A stretch of 64,000 nucleotides of DNA, taken from positions 1,068,314 to 1,132,313 of the forward strand of contig PNAE01000007.1 of the NCBI GenBank assembly GCA_003169895.1. The letters run 5' to 3'. Source of the stretch: Gemmatimonadota bacterium. GTDB taxonomy: Bacteria > Gemmatimonadota > Gemmatimonadetes > Gemmatimonadales > GWC2-71-9. The translations under genes were made by a program, and so were the position numbers. Below the pieces are notes generated by a model that saw only the letters and a list, made by a program, of their open reading frames with translations, made no database searches and was not told the origin of the DNA. Positions 60,753 through 64,000 of this stretch are shown here, piece by piece (position 1 is the first letter of the stretch; the number at the start of each line of letters is the position of its first letter).

Positions 60753-62242
60753 GTCTCGACTCGCTGCCCGAGTTCATTGCGGCAATCGAGCGCATCGGAG
60801 AGCTGGTGCGGATTCGAGAGCCGGTGCGCACCCATCTCGAGATCGCGGCCATCGCGGATCGGGTCATGAAATCGCCCGGCGGCGGTCCCGCGCTGGTCTT
60901 TGAGCATCCAGTGCTCGCCGACGGCACGGCCAGCCCTATTCCGGTCGCCATCAATCTGTTCGGTTCGCAGCGCCGGATCAGCCTCGCGCTGGGCGTCGAA
61001 CGCCTGGATGACATTGGCGACCGGATCGCGGAAATGCTGAACCTCAAGGTACCGGAAGGCCTGCTGGCCAAGCTTGCGATGCTGCCGAGACTCGCCGAGC
61101 TCGCGAAGTTCCCGCCGCGAACGCGCTCCGGGCGGCCGCCCTGCCAGGCGGTGGTCTGGCGTGGCGACGAGATCGACCTCGATCGGCTGCCGCTCCTGCA
61201 GACCTGGCCCAAGGATGGCGGCCGTTACATCACGCTCCCGATGGTGATTACCCGCGATCCGGTCGGCGGGGCGCGCAACGTCGGCATGTACCGCGTCCAG
61301 TTGCTCGGCCGGCGGGAGCTCGCGATGCATTGGCAACGCCACAAGTCCGGCGCGGCCCACTGGCGCGAAATGGCCGCGCGCGGAGAGAAGATGCCGGTGG
61401 TGATCGCGATTGGCGGCGATCCCGCCAGCATCTACGCTGGATCGGCTCCGCTTCCCCCCGGCATCGATGAGTTCCTCTTCGCCGGCTTCATCCGTCGCGA
61501 TCACGTCGAGCTGGCCCGGGCCGTAACCTGTGACCTCGACGTCCCCGCCGAAGCCGAGATCGTGATCGAAGGCTACATCGACCCCGCCGAGCCACTGGTG
61601 ATGGAAGGACCGTTCGGCGATCACACCGGTTTCTACTCGCTCGCCGATCGATACCCGCTTGTGCACGTCACGGCCGTGACGATGAAGGAGCGGCCGGTGT
61701 ATGCCGCGACACTGGTCGGACGCCCTCCGATGGAGGATTACTGGCTCGGTCACGCCACCGAACGCATCTTCCTGCCGCTGCTCAAGCTCACCGTGCCGGA
61801 AATCGTCGATTACCACATGCCGGCGGCGGGGATATTCCACAACCTGGTGTTCGTCAGCATCGACAAGCAGTATCCCGGCCAGGCTTACAAGGTGATGCAC
61901 GCCCTCTGGGGCCAGGGGCTGATGTCCCTCGCGAAGGTCCTGGTGATCGTCGACAAGGACGTCAACGTGCATGACGCCGATGAGGTATGGTGGGTCGCGC
62001 TCAATCACATCGATCCCAAGCGCGACGTCGAATTCGTGCGCGGGCCGGTCGACGTACTGGATCATGCGTCGCAGCACTTCACCTTCGGCAGCAAGATGGG
62101 GATCGACGGCACGCGGAAGTGGCCCGAGGAGGGATTCACGCGCGAGTGGCCGGAGCGGATGGAGATGGATGAGGAAACCACGCGGCGGGTGGATGAACTG
62201 TGGCCGAGGCTGGGGATCAAAGACGTGAGACGTGAAACGTGA
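60749..62242 (+). CDS. UbiD-family prenylated-FMN decarboxylase
   Basis: A 497-residue decarboxylase starting at the ATG at 60749 (MSLDSLPEFIAAIERIGELVRI). UbiD features are the early LINEF-like region FEHPV...PVAINLFGS, PRDGGRYITLPMVITRDP-type substrate region, and the catalytic EGPFGDHTGFYS with the glutamate/arginine set. The central barrel and C-terminal VDPKRDVEF-like segment (HIDPKRDVEFVRGPVD) are present. In the futalosine pathway the equivalent is MqnL. Its last residues (DVRRET) are encoded by the heptad repeat, and it overlaps the next gene by GTGA. Confidence 0.9.
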   Translation: MSLDSLPEFIAAIERIGELVRIREPVRTHLEIAAIADRVMKSPGGGPALVFEHPVLADGTASPIPVAINLFGSQRRISLALGVERLDDIGDRIAEMLNLKVPEGLLAKLAMLPRLAELAKFPPRTRSGRPPCQAVVWRGDEIDLDRLPLLQTWPKDGGRYITLPMVITRDPVGGARNVGMYRVQLLGRRELAMHWQRHKSGAAHWREMAARGEKMPVVIAIGGDPASIYAGSAPLPPGIDEFLFAGFIRRDHVELARAVTCDLDVPAEAEIVIEGYIDPAEPLVMEGPFGDHTGFYSLADRYPLVHVTAVTMKERPVYAATLVGRPPMEDYWLGHATERIFLPLLKLTVPEIVDYHMPAAGIFHNLVFVSIDKQYPGQAYKVMHALWGQGLMSLAKVLVIVDKDVNVHDADEVWWVALNHIDPKRDVEFVRGPVDVLDHASQHFTFGSKMGIDGTRKWPEEGFTREWPERMEMDEETTRRVDELWPRLGIKDVRRET

Positions 62243-62330
62243 AACGTGAGACGGAAGTGACGCGTGTCGCTGACGAGCCCGACCTGAGATCGGAAACCGG
62301 TCTCACATCTCACGTCTCACGTTTCACGCC
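62218..62330. repeat. Heptad-periodic inverted repeat spanning the ubiD-ubiA junction
   Basis: The left arm is acgtgag, acgtgaa, acgtgaa, acgtgag in 7-nt register; the right arm from 62299 is gtctcac, atctcac, gtctcac, gtttcac. Unlike the other arrays, this one lies between two overlapping ORFs of one operon and is translated into the UbiD-like tail and the N-terminus of the UbiA-like protein. Confidence 0.75.
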
Positions 62331-63222
62331 TTTCGAAGGCCAGACCTTCCGTGGCGCGTCCGCCTTCGCCCGTTACGCCTCATTGGTCAAGCTCCCGCAC
62401 ACCGTCTTCGCGCTCCCGTTCGCCTTGCTTGGCGTCCTCGCCGCCGCACGGGTGGCCCCGCTGACGTTGCGCACCGTCGGGCTCGTCGTGATCGCGTTCA
62501 GCGCGGCGCGGTTCGCCGCCATGGGGTTCAACCGGATCGCCGACCGCGTCTACGATGAGCGCAACCCGCGCACGCGCGATCGCGAAATCCCGCGCGGCCT
62601 GATTGCGGTGGAGGCAGCGACGGCCGCCGTGGCGGCCGCGAGCATCGTGTTCATCATCGCCGCCGGCCTGCTCAATTCACTGTGCCTGGTGCTGTCGCCG
62701 GTGGCGCTGGCCTGGATTCTCGCCTACAGCTACGCGAAGCAGTTCACGCACTGGCCGCACGTGTGGCTCGGCCTCTCGCTCGCAATTGCACCGGTCGGCG
62801 GCTGGCTCGCCGTCACGGGCCGCTGGAGCGAGCCGTGGTGGCTGCTGCTCGCCATTGCACTCGCCGTGCTGAGTTGGGTCGCCGGATTCGACGTGTTCTA
62901 CGCGCTGGCCGACGAGCGTTTCGATCGCGAAGCGGGCCTGGGGAGCGCGGCCGTTCGCCTCGGACAATCGCGGGCCATCCTGTTCGGCAAGTTGCTCCAC
63001 GGCGTCACGATCCCGGCGCTGCTCCTCTTTGGCTGGGGGGCAGGCTTCGGGCTATGGTACATGATGGGTGTCGGCGTCGCCGCGGCCATCATCGTCTACG
63101 AGCACCAGTTGGTGAAGCCTGGCGACTTGTCCCGGCTGAATGCGGCGTTCTTCACGATGAACGGCGTGATGAGTCTCGTGGTGTTCGGGTTTGCGGTGGT
63201 GGACCGGGTGGTGGGGAGATGA
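62239..63222 (+). CDS. UbiA-family prenyltransferase
   Basis: A membrane prenyltransferase attaching an isoprenoid chain to an aromatic acid. The two Asp-rich motifs are NRIADRVYDERNPRTRD and DVFYALADERFD, and about nine helices follow FARYASLVKLPHTVFALPFALLG. The GTG at 62239 overlaps the UbiD-like stop (GTGA), but the first 33 residues (RETEV...SHVSRFTP) are translated repeat. A later start is possible, though no ATG is available before the first helix. With MenG and the UbiD-like protein it fits MqnP of the futalosine menaquinone pathway. Confidence 0.88.
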   Translation: MKRETEVTRVADEPDLRSETGLTSHVSRFTPFEGQTFRGASAFARYASLVKLPHTVFALPFALLGVLAAARVAPLTLRTVGLVVIAFSAARFAAMGFNRIADRVYDERNPRTRDREIPRGLIAVEAATAAVAAASIVFIIAAGLLNSLCLVLSPVALAWILAYSYAKQFTHWPHVWLGLSLAIAPVGGWLAVTGRWSEPWWLLLAIALAVLSWVAGFDVFYALADERFDREAGLGSAAVRLGQSRAILFGKLLHGVTIPALLLFGWGAGFGLWYMMGVGVAAAIIVYEHQLVKPGDLSRLNAAFFTMNGVMSLVVFGFAVVDRVVGR

Positions 63223-63235
63223 CAGCCCCTCACAC

Positions 63236-63640
63236 TGTTGTCACCCGGAGTGCAGGCCCTCACACGCTTGTCACCCTGAGCCGCAGGCCCTCACCCTCTT
63301 GTCACCCTGAGCGCAGCGAAGGGGCGGAGCCTGCCGTCGCACCCGTGTCACCCTGAGCGCAGGCCCTCACACGCTTGTCACCCTGAGCGAAGGCCCTCAC
63401 ACTCTTGTCACCCTGAGCGAAGCGAAGGGGCGGAGCCTGCCGTCGCACCCGTGTCATCCTGAGCCGCAGGCCCTCACACGCTTGTCACGCTGAGCGCAGC
63501 GAAGCGGCGGAGTGACGACTTAGTACCAAGTTCCGCCCCTTCGCCTGCGGCTCAGGGTGACAAGGGCGCTACTCCGCCCCTTCGCTGCGCTCAGGGTGAC
63601 AAGGGTGTCACTCCGCCCCTTCGCTGCGCTCAGGGTGACA
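63236..63640. repeat. Array of PERSEG-type repeats, eight forward then three reverse
   Basis: Forward copies start near 63238, 63268, 63299, 63346, 63375, 63405, 63452 and 63481, most reading ttgtcaccctgagcg with linkers such as gcaggccctcacacgc. Two long blocks repeat at a period of about 106 bp. Three reverse copies follow (63531-63564, 63571-63603, 63605-63640), each with ccccttcgctgcgctcaggg or close variants. The last reverse copy contains the end of the GIY-YIG gene. This fills the gene-free space after ubiA. Confidence 0.85.
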
Positions 63641-63931
63641 ATACCAACCCCATTCGGCCGCCCGGTCGCACCAATCTGGATTCACGGATTCAATCAACGC
63701 CAACTTTCGTTTGCGAGTCCAACCCTTCAGTTGTTTTTCCCGCTGTATTGCCTCGATGGCTCGGCCAGCCACTTCCACGTATATCAACCGGTGAATTTCG
63801 CATCGGGCCGCGAAGGCGCTTCCGGTACCGCGGACATGCTGATCGAATCGACGCCGAAGATCACGGGTTACACCGATGTACAGCGCTCGCTGGGAGTTTG
63901 CCATGACATAGACATAGTAGGAGTGCGCCAT
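63608..63931 (-). CDS. Single-domain GIY-YIG endonuclease, repeat-associated
   Basis: A 107-residue nuclease starting at the ATG at 63931 (MAHSYYVYVMANS); the 22 extra track residues come from a flanking region with another repeat copy. The catalytic elements are all present: the GIY-equivalent YYVYVM, the YIG in ALYIGVT, the arginine in LRRRFDQH and the glutamate/asparagine end in REKQLKGW...LIESVNPDW. It belongs to the UvrC N-terminal-like small GIY-YIG (COG2827-type) group. Its final residues WYCHPERSEGAE and the stop are encoded by the repeat itself. Repeat copies flank both sides. Confidence 0.88.
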   Translation of the reverse strand: MAHSYYVYVMANSQRALYIGVTRDLRRRFDQHVRGTGSAFAARCEIHRLIYVEVAGRAIEAIQREKQLKGWTRKRKLALIESVNPDWCDRAAEWGWYCHPERSEGAE

Positions 63932-63988
63932 TCTGTACGAAGTCCGAAGCTCGCTGCCGACGGTGGACCGTAATAACGCAGATGGATG

Positions 63989-64000
63989 CCTTGTCACCCC
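63989..64000. repeat. Start of a further PERSEG-type repeat at the window end
   Basis: ccttgtcacccc matches the first bases of the repeat with one mismatch and is cut by the window edge. It shows that the GIY-YIG gene has repeat sequence on its upstream side too. Confidence 0.5.

Noticed and set aside
60602-62077. 491-residue reverse ORF opposite the UbiD-like gene
   Set aside because: Antisense shadow; the forward frame has UbiD motifs and coupling overlaps.
63236-63640. CRISPR-like regularly spaced repeats
   Set aside because: The linkers are themselves repeated and short, orientation flips, repeat length varies, and no cas genes are present; it is a REP-type array.

Overview
The window looks like a chromosomal segment of a GC-rich, Gram-negative, respiring bacterium, most likely Gemmatimonadota (an inference from gene content; no rRNA is present). 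Supporting points are type III glutamine synthetase, a UbiE/UbiD/UbiA-type menaquinone cluster, many secreted beta-propeller or beta-barrel proteins, heavy use of GTG/TTG starts and ATGA/GTGA gene overlaps. No tRNA, rRNA, IS element, prophage or CRISPR array was seen. Genes are densely packed; only 4940-5280 and 63223-63607 are gene-free for more than 300 bases.

Layout. 1-8 kb: a membrane HD-GYP protein, an AfsR/SARP-like STAND ATPase, a Bax-inhibitor-1 family protein, an Ig-like lipoprotein and a lone MoxR ATPase. 8-11 kb: the Fo half of the ATP synthase plus delta (atpZ-atpI-atpB-atpE-atpF-atpH), with alpha, gamma, beta and epsilon absent. 11-17.6 kb: a tightly overlapping operon of M1 metallopeptidase, polyferredoxin, cupin, nucleotidyltransferase and a DUF885-like protein. 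17.7-24.4 kb: glnN, a DUF4159 protein, cstA with a 60-codon YbdD gene missing from the ORF track, and a secreted propeller. 24.6-30.3 kb: SDR, lipoprotein, isocitrate-type dehydrogenase, zinc ribbon, DUF4139, metallophosphoesterase and SprT-like genes. 30.5-35.1 kb: a complete electron path from a glutaryl-CoA-dehydrogenase-like enzyme through EtfBA to ETF-quinone oxidoreductase. 35-42 kb: TerC, a second SDR, and a reverse operon gpmI-barrel-queD-barrel-moeA. 42-56 kb: a large glycosidase-like secreted protein, an SH3 protein, three amino-acid permeases around guaB, nrnA, and an Nfu-Mrp pair. 56-60 kb: an ECF sigma/anti-sigma unit with bactofilin-like and toast-rack-like membrane partners. 60-63 kb: menG-ubiD-ubiA. 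63.2-64 kb: a repeat array beside a small GIY-YIG nuclease.

Three signals are not explained by ordinary genes. (1) A REP-like repeat with core CCCTGAGCGAAGCGAAGGG is concentrated in the last 5 kb. It flanks, and supplies the last codons of, the GIY-YIG nuclease gene, which suggests a repeat-plus-nuclease element comparable in logic to REP/RAYT pairs. (2) At ten or more intergenic places there are heptanucleotide-periodic sequences, usually as inverted arms; the heptad differs between loci but the 7-nt period and head-to-head layout are shared. (3) At least ten genes have a TAnnnT -10 box 5-9 nt before the start codon, several with a good -35 at 16-18 nt. This implies common leaderless transcription and re-sets several start codons, including atpZ, an SDR and a 14-codon leader ORF coupled to guaB.

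Protein oddities include an ETF-QO lacking one of four cluster cysteines, an Mrp protein lacking CxxC, and two SDRs with alanine at the catalytic serine position. All coordinates come from reading the supplied sequence and ORF track; no similarity search was run, so family names rest on recognised motifs.
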